This document shows, piece by piece, positions 1 through 8,936 of a stretch of DNA of 64,000 bases. The number at the start of each line of letters is the position of its first letter. Position 1 is the stretch's first letter. A program made the position numbers and the translations under genes. This DNA comes from JAGNNV01 sp031412915 (GTDB lineage Bacteria; Acidobacteriota; Vicinamibacteria; Fen-336; JAGNNV01). Below the pieces are notes generated by a model, which was given only the letters and a program-made list of their open reading frames with translations, was not told the origin of the DNA and did not search any database. Location: contig JANODX010000093.1 in assembly GCA_031412915.1 (NCBI GenBank), forward strand, positions 1 through 64,000. The letters are read 5' to 3'.

Positions 1-56
<56 letters not shown>

Positions 57-67
57 AAACTGTGAGT

Positions 68-91
68 GACTCTCGCCTGGTCGCGAGAGTC
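68..91 (-). other. rRNA leader hairpin just upstream of 16S
   Basis: A perfect inverted repeat with 9-bp arms (GACTCTCGC at 68-76 and GCGAGAGTC at 83-91) and a 6-base loop lies about a dozen bases upstream of the inferred 16S 5' end. It sits in the transcribed leader, so it could be a processing or folding element. It has no T-tract and is therefore not a terminator. Its role is inference. Confidence 0.5.
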
Positions 92-168
92 AAGAAGCTC
101 TTGCGAGCCCCCTTTGTCTTCAAGGCTAAAAACGCTTTTGACTCAAAAAATTGCGTGTACTTGTCTAG

Positions 169-181
169 TTTTCAAAGAACC
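169..181 (-). promoter_or_regulatory. boxA-like rRNA antitermination element
   Basis: The minus strand reads GGTTCTTTGAAAA here, between the predicted promoter and the 16S gene. This resembles the boxA element (TGCTCTTTAACAA in E. coli; TTCTTTGAAAA variants in other bacteria) that loads NusB/NusE on rRNA leader transcripts. Position and sequence fit; no boxB was sought. Confidence 0.6.
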
Positions 182-204
182 GTCCGCCGTTTGGGGACTC
201 AGCC

Positions 205-234
205 AGAATATCGAAAACGGGTAGGCTGAGTCAA
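205..234 (-). promoter_or_regulatory. Predicted sigma-70 promoter of the rRNA operon, inside an inverted repeat
   Basis: On the minus strand TTGACT (positions 229-234) and TATTCT (205-210) are separated by 18 bases, a plausible -35/-10 pair about 150 bases upstream of 16S. A 9-bp perfect inverted repeat, GACTCAGCC (196-204) and GGCTGAGTC (224-232), brackets it. One arm overlaps the -35 and the other abuts the -10, as an operator might. The promoter is supported by sequence only. Confidence 0.5.
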
Positions 235-312
235 GCTTTTGGGGCAACTTTCTCCGAAAGGTCCTATCAGGAACGGCATCTCCGCGCGAACCCCGGCGAC
301 CCGTCAACGAGA

Positions 313-328
313 AAGCCCCCAAGGGCTT
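313..328 (-). terminator. Possible terminator after purN
   Basis: On the minus strand AAGCCC and GGGCTT (arms at 323-328 and 313-318) flank a 4-base loop and are followed by TTTCTCG, just after the purN stop. The U-tract is short, so this is a weak intrinsic terminator candidate separating purN from the rRNA promoter. Confidence 0.35.
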
Positions 329-336
329 GGGCCACG

Positions 337-975
337 CTAAGATCCCGACCCATTTAGATTGGTCTCGGCGCCCCGATTCCCAATCAGGTGGACGATTCGC
401 CCTCGAATCTCGTACTCGCCGCGGGCAACCAGGTCCACGGCTGAGGGATAGAGTCGGTGCTCGGTCTCCAGAATCCGGGACGAGAGAGAGGCCTCCGTAT
501 CGCTGGGCTCGACCCGGACAGGCTCCTGAAGAATGATTGGGCCTGTGTCGAGTCCTCCATCGACGAAATGCACGGTGGCGCCCGACCAGCGAACGCCGGC
601 TGCGATCGCCTGCCGCTGTGCGTCCATCCCGGGAAACGCCGGAAGGAGAGATGGATGAACGTTCAGAATGGGCTTCCTGAAGCCGTCGAAGAATGCCGGA
701 CCCAGAATCCGCATGTAGCCGGCCAGGCAAACCATATCTATAGATCGGTCGTTGATCGCCCTGGTGACGGCGGTTTCGTGATCCTGACGGGCGACCCCGC
801 GGCTTGGCACCAACAGGGCCTCAGTGTTTGCTCCTCGCGCGACTTCGAGGGCGCCACTGGACTCGACATTGGAGACAACCAGGGCCACCCGGTACGAAGT
901 CCGTCCACCCTGAGCCTCCAGCAGGGCCCCCAGGTTGCTGCCTCGTCCGCTCGCGAGGACCGCGACGCGCTTCAC
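337..975 (-). CDS. purN: Phosphoribosylglycinamide formyltransferase PurN
   Basis: PurN transfers a formyl group from 10-formyl-tetrahydrofolate to GAR, the third step of de novo purine synthesis, in the cytoplasm. The 212-residue protein starts MKRVAVLASGRGSNLGALLE, the typical N-terminal phosphate-binding loop. It carries the catalytic run NVHPSLLPAFPG (Asn-x-His) and the later GATVHFVDGGLDTGPII motif with the essential Asp. The GTG start overlaps the purM stop in a GTGA arrangement, so translation is probably coupled. Length is normal for the family, with a slight C-terminal extension. It is the last gene before the rRNA operon. Confidence 0.96.
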   Translation of the reverse strand: MKRVAVLASGRGSNLGALLEAQGGRTSYRVALVVSNVESSGALEVARGANTEALLVPSRGVARQDHETAVTRAINDRSIDMVCLAGYMRILGPAFFDGFRKPILNVHPSLLPAFPGMDAQRQAIAAGVRWSGATVHFVDGGLDTGPIILQEPVRVEPSDTEASLSSRILETEHRLYPSAVDLVARGEYEIRGRIVHLIGNRGAETNLNGSGS

Positions 976-1991
976 GTCAGGGTGACGCCGGCGCCGGAGA
1001 CGAGTTCACCCAGGCGGTAACAGGTCTCGCCGCGGGATCGAAGAGAACTTGCGACCGAATCCGAAGAGCCGGCCGAGACTACGAGAATCATCCCGATGCC
1101 CATGTTGAAGGTTCGGAACATTTCGTCCCTGGCCACCGGACCGCCCTCCGCGATGAGCCCGAAGATGGCCGGAGGCGTCCAGGCCGCGGTTGAAATCCGA
1201 GCGCCCAGACCTTCGGGGAGAACGCGAGGAATATTGCCCTCAAATCCTCCACCCGTGATGTGGACCAGCGCTTTGATTCGCTTCTGCTCAATCTCCGGCC
1301 AGAGAGCCTTCAAGTAGCTCCGGTGTGGCGCGAGCAGGGCCTCGCCAAGGGTTCCTGGCAGGCCGGCTGGACGATCGCCGACTCTCAACCCCAAGCCCTC
1401 GATCAGCACCTTTCGAGCGAGGGAGTAGCCATTGGTGTGCAGACCAAGAGAGGGAAGTCCGATCAGCACATCTCCTTCCGCCACGTCTTTTCGGGGCAGA
1501 ATATTCTTCTTGTCCATGGCCCCGACGATGAACCCAGCCAGGTCGTAGTCGTCCTCGGCATACGTGCCCGGCATCTCTGCCGTCTCTCCTCCGATCAAAG
1601 GGCATCCAAACTCCTCGCAGGCCCGTGCTATGCCGCTCACGATCGACTCGACCCGCGAGGCGTCCATTCTGCCGAGAGCGATGTAGTCCAGGAAGAAGAG
1701 GGGCTTGGCTCCCTGAACGAGAATGTCGTTGACGCAGTGGGCCACAAGGTCGTAGCCAACGGTGTCGTGGACCCCGCAGTCCCGGGCGAATCGGATCTTC
1801 GTGCCCACACCGTCGGTGGACGAAACCAGAACCGGTTCCTCCATCCCCGAAAAATCGGGCTGAAACACGCCACCGAACGAGCCAATCTCGGACAAGACGG
1901 AGGCTGTCCTCCCGGGGGAAAGGAGTCGTTTGATGCGATCCTTGGCCTCATCGGCCGCGACAATGTCGACTCCCGCCGCCCGATAGTCCAA
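972..1991 (-). CDS. purM: Phosphoribosylformylglycinamidine cyclo-ligase PurM (AIR synthetase)
   Basis: PurM closes the imidazole ring of FGAM using ATP, giving AIR in purine synthesis. The 339-residue product has the family start GVDIVAADEAKDRIKRL, the STDGVGTK nucleotide motif, the GGETAEMPG signature and the C-terminal HITGGGFEGNIPR. Length matches the family. The start is TTG with a purine-rich GGAGGA about nine bases upstream. It overlaps purN by four bases and lies 25 bases after the PpiD-like gene. Confidence 0.96.
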   Translation of the reverse strand: MDYRAAGVDIVAADEAKDRIKRLLSPGRTASVLSEIGSFGGVFQPDFSGMEEPVLVSSTDGVGTKIRFARDCGVHDTVGYDLVAHCVNDILVQGAKPLFFLDYIALGRMDASRVESIVSGIARACEEFGCPLIGGETAEMPGTYAEDDYDLAGFIVGAMDKKNILPRKDVAEGDVLIGLPSLGLHTNGYSLARKVLIEGLGLRVGDRPAGLPGTLGEALLAPHRSYLKALWPEIEQKRIKALVHITGGGFEGNIPRVLPEGLGARISTAAWTPPAIFGLIAEGGPVARDEMFRTFNMGIGMILVVSAGSSDSVASSLRSRGETCYRLGELVSGAGVTLT

Positions 1992-2016
1992 AAAGCGTTC
2001 CTCCGTGTTTCGAGAA

Positions 2017-3933
2017 TCAGCGAATGCTGGCCAGCGCTTCCGCGTTTCGGGTAATTGGGAAGCGATCGGTCAGGGTTTGGAGGTAGCTCGAAAAGAGCCG
2101 GTCTTTCTTCTCTGCCATCAAGGACTGGCGGACCGCATCCCGTTGCTGTACCAAGGCCGCCTCGTCAGACGACTTCTTCTCGAGCACTCGGACTATGGCC
2201 ACGCCCGAGGTCGTGTCGAGGGGGGTCGACAACTGCCCAGGGGTGAGATCAAACACCTGATTCTCAAAAAGGGAACTCTGGGGAATCTCTGTGAATGCCT
2301 GCCCCCGCCCCACCAGGCCCTTCGTCTCAACCCGGCTGGCTTTGGCCCGAGCCGCGGCCTTCGCCAGGTCGGAGCGCAGGGCGTCCGCGGCGAGTGCTTG
2401 AGCGGCCTCGCGCGCCTTTTCTCTGGCGCGAAACTTGATCAGATCCTTCCGGACCTCTTCCTTCGCTTCGGCAAACTCCGGAGTCTTCGGCGGAAGGATC
2501 TCGTCCACCCGGATGAACGCCGCTCCCGCTCCGGCCGGAAAGCCGTCCTTTGCCGTCTCCTTGGCCTTGAGTTCGAATGCCCGAGAGAGGAGTACCGGAC
2601 TCGTTAGAACCCCAGCACCCCGGCCCAATTGCAGGGGCTCGCTCTTCTTCACCGTAAGCCCTTGGGCGGCCGCGATCTCTTCAAGGGTCTGGCTGCCCTT
2701 GAGGGCGATGGCGATGGCCTCCGCTTTTTGGGCAGCGAGCTCTCTGGCCTTCGACTCCTGGAGCTGGGCTTCGATGCGCTTTCGCGCCTGTTCCAGGGGG
2801 AGCGTCGATTCGGGAAGCGTCGTATCGACCTTGATGATGTGGTAGCCGAAGGGACTCTTGACGACATCGGACATGGCGCCCGCCTTCAGCGCGAACGCGA
2901 CCGACTCGAACTCTGGGACCATCTGCCCGCGACCGAAGCATCCGAGGCTTCCCCCATTCGCGGCTGAGCTGTCCTCTGATTTCTCCTTGGCCACCTTCTC
3001 GAAGGCTTCGCCCTTCTTCACCCGGGCGAGGGCTGCCTCGGCCAGCGACTTTGCTTCCGCGTCTTCATGCCCTTCGGTCGCAGTGGCGTCCTGCTTGACC
3101 TTGACCAGTATGTGCCCACCGCAAACCTGCGGGGGGGTCGCGAACTCCGCAGGGTTGTTGCGGTAGTAGTTTTCAACCTCCGTGCCGGTGGGCAGAACCT
3201 TGGCCCGGAGCTCGAGGGGGTCAACCAGGAGATAGGAAAGAGTACGACGCTCGGGCAGACGAAACCGGTCCCTGGTCGACTCGAAGCGCGTCTTGAGTTC
3301 TTCGTCGGTAGGCTGAATCGCCGACTCGAACGGTGCGGTCGAGATGTGAACGTATTCGGCGCGGACCAGTTCGCTGCGGCGCCGGAATTCGGCGCTCACT
3401 TCGGCATCTGAAACGGTGATCCCGTCCGTCACCAGTTCACGCAAACGTTGGGCCTTGAGCTGGCCCCGAACCTCGCTCTCGAACTCAGCCACGCTCAGGC
3501 CTTGCTGCTGAACGAGCCGACTCAGGCTGGCGGAACCGATGAACCGGCCTTCGGTCTGCAGTTGCGGATCTTCCGTGATCGCCTTGACCACGGCCTGATC
3601 ATCGATCGTGAAGCCCAGGCGGTCGGCCTCCAGCGCTTCAAGTTGCTGTCTGATCATGGTCGACAGCACCTGGTCGCGCAGGCCCATCCGTTCGAGCATG
3701 GCTTCGTCAACCTGCCCCTGATTCATAGCCAGAAACTGACGCCTTTGGCGCAAGTACTGCCGCTGGAATTCACTCGTCTGAAGCGGCCGGCCTCCAACTG
3801 TAGCCACCGGGGAATCCGCAAGCCTCGCGGCCGGATCGAGATTTGGGATGTAGAGAATCACGAAGGCCAGGATGACGACCCATAGGAATACGAAAAACCA
3901 GCGCCGGTGACGCCGCAGGAATGCGAGGGCCAT
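2017..3933 (-). CDS. PpiD/SurA-like membrane-anchored peptidyl-prolyl isomerase
   Basis: The 638-residue protein has a single N-terminal membrane segment (about residues 13-30, FFVFLWVVILAFVILYI) followed by a SurA-N/trigger-factor-like helical region. A parvulin rotamase domain lies around residues 265-370, with GGHILVKV, the GGSLGCFGRGQMVPEFE signature and SPFGYHIIKV. A long C-terminal helical and second rotamase-like part follows. This matches PpiD, a periplasmic chaperone tethered to the inner membrane near the Sec translocon. It is the first of three parvulin proteins in the window. The ATG start faces a 280-base divergent intergenic region. Confidence 0.85.
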   Translation of the reverse strand: MALAFLRRHRRWFFVFLWVVILAFVILYIPNLDPAARLADSPVATVGGRPLQTSEFQRQYLRQRRQFLAMNQGQVDEAMLERMGLRDQVLSTMIRQQLEALEADRLGFTIDDQAVVKAITEDPQLQTEGRFIGSASLSRLVQQQGLSVAEFESEVRGQLKAQRLRELVTDGITVSDAEVSAEFRRRSELVRAEYVHISTAPFESAIQPTDEELKTRFESTRDRFRLPERRTLSYLLVDPLELRAKVLPTGTEVENYYRNNPAEFATPPQVCGGHILVKVKQDATATEGHEDAEAKSLAEAALARVKKGEAFEKVAKEKSEDSSAANGGSLGCFGRGQMVPEFESVAFALKAGAMSDVVKSPFGYHIIKVDTTLPESTLPLEQARKRIEAQLQESKARELAAQKAEAIAIALKGSQTLEEIAAAQGLTVKKSEPLQLGRGAGVLTSPVLLSRAFELKAKETAKDGFPAGAGAAFIRVDEILPPKTPEFAEAKEEVRKDLIKFRAREKAREAAQALAADALRSDLAKAAARAKASRVETKGLVGRGQAFTEIPQSSLFENQVFDLTPGQLSTPLDTTSGVAIVRVLEKKSSDEAALVQQRDAVRQSLMAEKKDRLFSSYLQTLTDRFPITRNAEALASIR

Positions 3934-4213
3934 CAGTGAGTCACTCCAGATCTCGTAGAAGGCGCGAAACCCGGCGGGCGGCGGGAAGCCGAACGCTCGA
4001 TCGCACCTGGGGGTGAAAGGCCGTCGAGTATACTTCGAGCTTGGATAACATCACTCGGCCCCGCGGCTTATCCTGGGGATAGCCATGGCGATGCGTGTAG
4101 CTGGCGAAGCGTTCGTTTTCCACGATGCCTCATGCTTTAGCGCCGTGTTTCTTCCTTTGGGCACGCATTTCCTGATCCTCAAGCGTGCTCCTCGATTCGA
4201 AAGGACCAGCTAA
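3934..4213. other. Divergent intergenic region (PpiD-like / FecR operon)
   Basis: About 280 bases without a convincing gene separate the minus-strand PpiD-like gene from the plus-strand cell-shape operon, so promoters for both should lie here. I could not pick a convincing -35/-10 pair. A short minus-strand ORF (3941-4123) has no recognisable features and is not called. Confidence 0.6.
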
Positions 4214-5458
4214 GTGTCCACTGCAAACCTATCTTCGGGCTCCGGCGAGCGCAGACTTCGGGGGTCACGTTTGGCCGCGGCCGTGGTCGCCATCGGGGGG
4301 GCCATCGGGGTCGGGTACTTCCTGCTCGGCGAGGGGTCGGTCACCTCGCCTCCTGCGAGCGAAACGTCCAAGCCCAAAGACGTAGCCGCGCTCTTCGAGC
4401 TGATTCAGGGGAGCGTCAAGACACGGACGGTCGGAGGCCTCGACTGGAGAAGTGCCGAGGTCAAGGTGCCTCTGCGAAAGAGCGACCTCGTTCGCACCTA
4501 TCCCTCGTCGTCCGCCGAAATCAAGTTCTTCGACGAAACTCGCGTCACCGTTCGGCCCGACAGTCTCATCACGATCGAAGAGACTTCCCGCGATCCGAAC
4601 TCGAGCGCAGGCAACGTGGCTTGGAAGGTCTCCTCCGGCGAAATCAACTACGAAACCGCCAGAAAAGATTCTGGATCGACGGAAGCGGTCACGCCGACTT
4701 TTCGCCTGGCCTTGGAGAGCAACTCGGCGGGTTCCATGAGGGTCGGGGAAGGCGGGCTGACCGCCGTGGCTCAACATTCCGGGGGCGCCAATATCGAGAC
4801 CAAGACCGGAGAGAAGATCCACCTCTCGGCCAACGAAGGGATTCGCGTGGAAGCCTCCGGAAAAGCGGGGGCCAAACAGGTTCTCCCCAGCCCGCCTTCC
4901 GTAAACTCCCCGGGTCAGGCGGGAGGGTTGCTGTCTCTCGCGAGCGGCGCCCCGGTGGTGCTGTCGTGGTCCGCCTCGGCGGGGGCCGCCGCGTATCGCA
5001 TCGTGGTCGAATTGAAGACGGCCGCCGGCCTGGAAGTCGTCTTCGATCGTGGCGGGCTAAAGGAGAAGTCGGCGAACGTGCCTGGTCTTGCGACCGGAGA
5101 CTTTGTCTTCCAGGTGGCGGGTCTGACCCAGGACGGTGTTCAGGGAAGATTCTCTCCGCCCGTGGGTTTCCGGATCGTGCGCGCCGCGGCCCAATCCACG
5201 GTGGCCGGGGCGGGCACCCCCGTGCTTGTCATCGAGTCGTTCGAAGCCAGAAACAATGTGATTCGCCTGGTGGGCAAGACGGAGCCGGGCGCTCGACTCA
5301 CCGTAAACGGCGATCCGGTCACCGTCCAGCCCGACGGCTCGTTCCGGGAGTTCGTAACTCTGGCTCGGAAGGAGGGAGAACAGCGGGTTGTGATTCGATC
5401 GACGTCTCTGGCCGGAGGCGTAGCCGAGGAAACGCGCACCCTCCCGTCGGGTCACTAA
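4214..5458 (+). CDS. FecR-domain membrane protein with Ig/FnIII-like C-terminus
   Basis: The 414-residue protein starts at GTG. It has one N-terminal membrane segment (about residues 20-37, with AAAVVAIGGAIGVGYFLL) and then a FecR-type domain: LFELIQGSVKTRT, PLRKSDLVRTYPSSSAEIKF, and DETRVTVRPDSLITIEE. After a linker come a fibronectin-III-like region (about 245-325) and a short Ig-like module with KTEPGARLTVNGDPVTV. FecR domains outside the FecI system are common in predicted periplasmic or surface proteins and are not regulators by default. It is first in a plus-strand series leading to the mre genes. The exact role is unknown. Confidence 0.75.
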   Translation: MSTANLSSGSGERRLRGSRLAAAVVAIGGAIGVGYFLLGEGSVTSPPASETSKPKDVAALFELIQGSVKTRTVGGLDWRSAEVKVPLRKSDLVRTYPSSSAEIKFFDETRVTVRPDSLITIEETSRDPNSSAGNVAWKVSSGEINYETARKDSGSTEAVTPTFRLALESNSAGSMRVGEGGLTAVAQHSGGANIETKTGEKIHLSANEGIRVEASGKAGAKQVLPSPPSVNSPGQAGGLLSLASGAPVVLSWSASAGAAAYRIVVELKTAAGLEVVFDRGGLKEKSANVPGLATGDFVFQVAGLTQDGVQGRFSPPVGFRIVRAAAQSTVAGAGTPVLVIESFEARNNVIRLVGKTEPGARLTVNGDPVTVQPDGSFREFVTLARKEGEQRVVIRSTSLAGGVAEETRTLPSGH

Positions 5459-5497
5459 GACAACACCACGGTTTCCAATGAGAGCGACGGTCCTCCT

Positions 5498-6466
5498 ATG
5501 TTGACCTTGACCCCCGAGCGGGTGACCCGCATTCACTCCAGTCTGGAGCCGAACCTCATCGGACAGACGTTCCAACTCGTGTGCTCGGAGGTTCTGGGTA
5601 CCGCCGAAACGACCCTCTTTGTCTTTGACGGCGAGGACCGAACGCGGGTGCTTCGTTTTGGCGCGGAAGAAGACGCGGTTCCGCTCAACCTGGAGGACCT
5701 TGAAGGGATCCGCGTGCCGAGCCTGATCACGGGTCACGGAGACCTCCCCTGGTCGGGGGTGAAGGGTGCGTGGCGGGCGCTTCTTCCGCTCAGCGTGGGC
5801 GATGAAGCGGTGGGAATACTCCAAGTCGCCTTCGAGCGATCGGTCGACCCTTCCGGCATCGCCCAATTGAACGAACTGGGCCAGGCCCTGGCGGTGGCGG
5901 TCCGAAACGCTCTCCTGTTTGAGAAGACAAGACGCTTGACCTTCACCGACGATCTGACCGCCCTCTACAACTCCCGATTCATGACCATGTATCTCGATCG
6001 CGAGTTGAAGCGCTGCCGCCGGGCGCGGTCGTCACTCTCGCTTCTCTTCATGGACCTCGATGGATTCAAGAACGTCAACGACAACCACGGTCATCTGGCC
6101 GGCTCGCGAACCCTCGTGGAGGTGGGCGCGGCCCTTGAGAAGACCGTTCGGGACGCAGATGTGCTGATTCGCTATGGCGGCGACGAATTCGTCATCGTGT
6201 TCCCCGAGACACCGTTGAGCGGAGGACTGGTCATCGCGGAGAGAATCCGAGAGGTGATCGGCGCCACTAATTTTCTGGCCGCTCAGAAGATCGAAGCCCG
6301 GGTTTCGGCCTCAATCGGAATAGCAGCGTATCCTGAGAGCGCAGACGATGTCCGCGGTCTGATTTCAAGCGCTGACCAGGCCATGTATCGGGCCAAAGCC
6401 CTTGGAAAGAACCGCGTGGTCGCGGCGAGCCCGTTCAGTTCTCCTGAATCCACAAAGAGGCCTTAG
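5498..6466 (+). CDS. GAF-GGDEF diguanylate cyclase
   Basis: The 322-residue protein joins an N-terminal GAF-like sensor domain (about 1-145) to a GGDEF domain (about 150-310) that makes cyclic di-GMP from two GTP. The intact signature YGGDEFVIVF is visible, as is the LLFMDLDGFKNVNDNHGH metal and substrate loop. RDAD lies five residues before GGDEF and matches the RxxD inhibitory site, so product feedback is likely. No membrane segment is seen, so it should be cytoplasmic. It lies 39 bases after the FecR gene and 8 bases before mreB, suggesting co-transcription with the cell-shape genes. Confidence 0.9.
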   Translation: MLTLTPERVTRIHSSLEPNLIGQTFQLVCSEVLGTAETTLFVFDGEDRTRVLRFGAEEDAVPLNLEDLEGIRVPSLITGHGDLPWSGVKGAWRALLPLSVGDEAVGILQVAFERSVDPSGIAQLNELGQALAVAVRNALLFEKTRRLTFTDDLTALYNSRFMTMYLDRELKRCRRARSSLSLLFMDLDGFKNVNDNHGHLAGSRTLVEVGAALEKTVRDADVLIRYGGDEFVIVFPETPLSGGLVIAERIREVIGATNFLAAQKIEARVSASIGIAAYPESADDVRGLISSADQAMYRAKALGKNRVVAASPFSSPESTKRP

Positions 6467-6474
6467 CACTCTCC

Positions 6475-7509
6475 TTGAGTCTTCTCCGGTCTATCCTCAA
6501 CTTCAGTTACTTCTCGAACGATCTCGCCATCGATCTCGGGACGGCGAACACGCTCGTCTTCGTGAAGTCGAAGGGCACGGTCGTTTCGGAGCCTTCAATC
6601 GTAGCCGTGAACGTACGCACCGGGCGGGTGGAGGCGGTCGGGCACGATGCCAAGGAGATGCTCGGTCGAACCCCGGGCGGCATCGTGGCCATCCGGCCCA
6701 TGAAGGACGGCGTAATCGCGGACTTCGAGATCACCGAGAAGATGCTCTCTCACTTCATCCGCAAAGCTCACAACCGGAATGCTTTTGTGCGGCCTCGGAT
6801 CATCATCGGGATTCCTTCCGAGGTGACCCAGGTGGAGAAACGCGCGGTTCGCGACTCCGCCCTCAAGGCCAAGGCATCCGAGGTCTATCTGGTCGACCAA
6901 GCCATGGCGGCGGCGATCGGAGCCGGGCTCCCCATCACCGAGCCCTCCGGCAACATGGTGGTCGACATCGGCGGCGGAACCACCGACGTAGCCGTGATTT
7001 CACTGGCCGGGATCGTCTACTCCAAGTCGGTTCGGGTGGCGGGAAACGAGTTGGACGAGGCCATCATTCAGTACATCAAGCGCAAGTACAACCTTCTCAT
7101 CGGCGAACGGACGGCGGAGCAGGTGAAACTCGAAATCGGCAGCGCTTTTCCTCTTGAGCAGCCCCTATCCATGGAGCTCAAGGGGCGCGATCTGATCGAG
7201 GGCATCCCCAAGACGCTCACCGTGACGGACGGCGAAATTCGTGAGGCGATGAGCGAACCGATCAGCGTGATCGTGAACGCCGTGCGGGTGGCCCTCGAGC
7301 GAACCCCCCCGGAACTGTCCGCCGATATCGTCGACCGTGGAATCGTCCTGACGGGAGGAGGGAGCCTTCTTCGGGGACTGGACAAGTTGTTGCGCGAAGA
7401 AACGGGCCTCCCCGTGATGGTCGCGGAGAATCCGCTCAGTTGTGTCGTCCTCGGCACCGGCCGGATGCTCACCGACTTCGACCTTCTCCGCAAGATCAGC
7501 ATCGAATAG
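6475..7509 (+). CDS. mreB: Rod shape-determining actin homologue MreB
   Basis: MreB forms membrane-associated filaments that guide lateral peptidoglycan synthesis. The 344-residue product has the actin-fold phosphate loops: LAIDLGTANTLVFVKSKG at the N-terminus, NMVVDIGGGTTDVAVISL in the middle, and GIVLTGGGSLLRGLDKLL near the C-terminus. Length is standard. The start is TTG and begins MSLLRSILNFSYFS, an amphipathic membrane-binding leader. It heads the order mreB-mreC-mreD-mrdA-rodA, the complete elongasome set. Confidence 0.97.
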   Translation: MSLLRSILNFSYFSNDLAIDLGTANTLVFVKSKGTVVSEPSIVAVNVRTGRVEAVGHDAKEMLGRTPGGIVAIRPMKDGVIADFEITEKMLSHFIRKAHNRNAFVRPRIIIGIPSEVTQVEKRAVRDSALKAKASEVYLVDQAMAAAIGAGLPITEPSGNMVVDIGGGTTDVAVISLAGIVYSKSVRVAGNELDEAIIQYIKRKYNLLIGERTAEQVKLEIGSAFPLEQPLSMELKGRDLIEGIPKTLTVTDGEIREAMSEPISVIVNAVRVALERTPPELSADIVDRGIVLTGGGSLLRGLDKLLREETGLPVMVAENPLSCVVLGTGRMLTDFDLLRKISIE

Positions 7510-7584
7510 GAGGCTTCCCCTTGAAGGAGTTCGCGACCCGCCGGTCCACAGCGCGGGAGGTCTAGCTCCGGGAAGACTCGACTT

Positions 7585-8460
7585 ATGGATCCACTGGTGA
7601 CACGGACGCGGAACGAGACTCTGTCTCCACGCCAATCCTGGATGTGGCTTCTGGCCTTCCTCATCCTTCACCTCGTCGCCATCTCGCGCCAAGTGGACGT
7701 GCAGGGGGTGTCGCTCTTCGAACGAACCGTCCGGTCGTTCGTCTCACCTCTCCAGAACACGGTCACCTCTTTCGCGGGCGGAATCGCAGGCGGCTGGAAC
7801 TCTGTAGCGGGTCTGCGCTCCGTCGGGGCCGAGAATGGGCGCCTCCGGAATCGGCTGCGTGACGCCGAACTGCAACTCCTCTCCCAGAGGGCCGCGGTGG
7901 AGGAGAACGAGCGCTTGAGGGCGATGTTGGCGCTCAAGCCCCGTCTTCCCATGACGACCCTTCTCGCGGATGTGGTGGCCCGCAATGCCTCGCCCTGGTT
8001 CAAGACCATCTCGATCGACAAGGGCTCTGACCAGGGCGTCTTCCACGGAGCCACCGTGCTCTCTCCCTCGGGGGTTTTAGGACGGGTGCTCGCCGTGTCT
8101 CCCAATTCCGCAAACGTGCAGTTGTTGGTGGATCGAGACAGCGGCGCGGCGGTCTTGACCGAAAGGGGTCGGGTGGATGGCGTCGTTTCCGGCTTTCAAG
8201 ACGAAGCCGACGGCTCGCCGCTGCTGTTGATGAAGTACGTCCCGAGCCTGGCCATCGTGAGCCCGGGCGAAGTGGTTGTCACTTCGGGCCTCGATCAGCT
8301 CTTTGAGAAAGGGTTGGTGGTGGGCACGGTCCTGCGCGTGGCGGAGCCCGTCGGTCTCTTCAGAGACGTCTGGGTTCGCCCCTCCGCTTCGCCCGCCTTT
8401 GCGGAGCAGGTATTCGTCTCCTTGGCTCCAAGAAACATGGACGTGCCTGCTCTTCAATGA
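7585..8460 (+). CDS. mreC: Cell-shape protein MreC
   Basis: MreC is a bitopic inner-membrane protein whose periplasmic part contacts PBP2 and activates elongation. The 291-residue protein has one membrane helix (about 17-32), a coiled coil rich in Leu, Arg and Glu (about 75-115, ending NERLRAMLALKPRLPM), and two beta-domains with the family phrases ASPWFKTISIDKG and VLSPSGVLGRV. It follows mreB after 75 bases and overlaps mreD by four bases (ATGA). Confidence 0.93.
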   Translation: MDPLVTRTRNETLSPRQSWMWLLAFLILHLVAISRQVDVQGVSLFERTVRSFVSPLQNTVTSFAGGIAGGWNSVAGLRSVGAENGRLRNRLRDAELQLLSQRAAVEENERLRAMLALKPRLPMTTLLADVVARNASPWFKTISIDKGSDQGVFHGATVLSPSGVLGRVLAVSPNSANVQLLVDRDSGAAVLTERGRVDGVVSGFQDEADGSPLLLMKYVPSLAIVSPGEVVVTSGLDQLFEKGLVVGTVLRVAEPVGLFRDVWVRPSASPAFAEQVFVSLAPRNMDVPALQ

Positions 8461-8936
8461 AGGCCAACGTCATCGCCTTGGGTCTGCTTGTCTTCGCGTT
8501 GGTCATGCAAAGCGCTCTCAGCCTTGTCCTGCCGATCAGCGCCTATATGGATCTTCCTTTGGTGGTGGCCACCTGGTTTGCGTTGTCCCGGGGAGAGATT
8601 CCAGGCATGGTGGGCGGGTCGCTCTCGGGATGGCTCTCTGAGGCTCTCTTCGGTCGTGGAATCAAAGGGGTTTCCGGTCTCATCCGGCTGACCCTCGGAT
8701 TTGGCCTCGGCCTTCTGGGTTCACGATTTCTCATCACCAGCGCGGTCGCGCGTTTTTCCCTTCTGCTGACCGTGACCGTCATCGACACGCGTGCGTTTGA
8801 GTGGATCGCTCCAGCTTTTGGCATGTCGCCGCTTCAATACTCGCCCGTGGCCATGACCATCCGCGGGTCCATAAACGCCACCGTGGGGTTGTTGCTCTTC
8901 GCGCTGTTCGAACGGCCGCGGGTCAGACCCACGTGA
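8457..8936 (+). CDS. mreD: Rod shape-determining protein MreD
   Basis: A small integral membrane protein of 159 residues, almost entirely hydrophobic, with about five predicted membrane helices. MreD sequences are poorly conserved; the call rests on size, topology and position between mreC and mrdA. Its ATG overlaps the mreC stop and its TGA overlaps the GTG of mrdA, so all three are likely translationally coupled. Confidence 0.85.
   Translation: MKANVIALGLLVFALVMQSALSLVLPISAYMDLPLVVATWFALSRGEIPGMVGGSLSGWLSEALFGRGIKGVSGLIRLTLGFGLGLLGSRFLITSAVARFSLLLTVTVIDTRAFEWIAPAFGMSPLQYSPVAMTIRGSINATVGLLLFALFERPRVRPT

Noticed and set aside
3941..4123. 60-residue minus-strand ORF in the PpiD-FecR gap
   Set aside because: No homology pattern, no ribosome binding site, and the region must contain divergent promoters.
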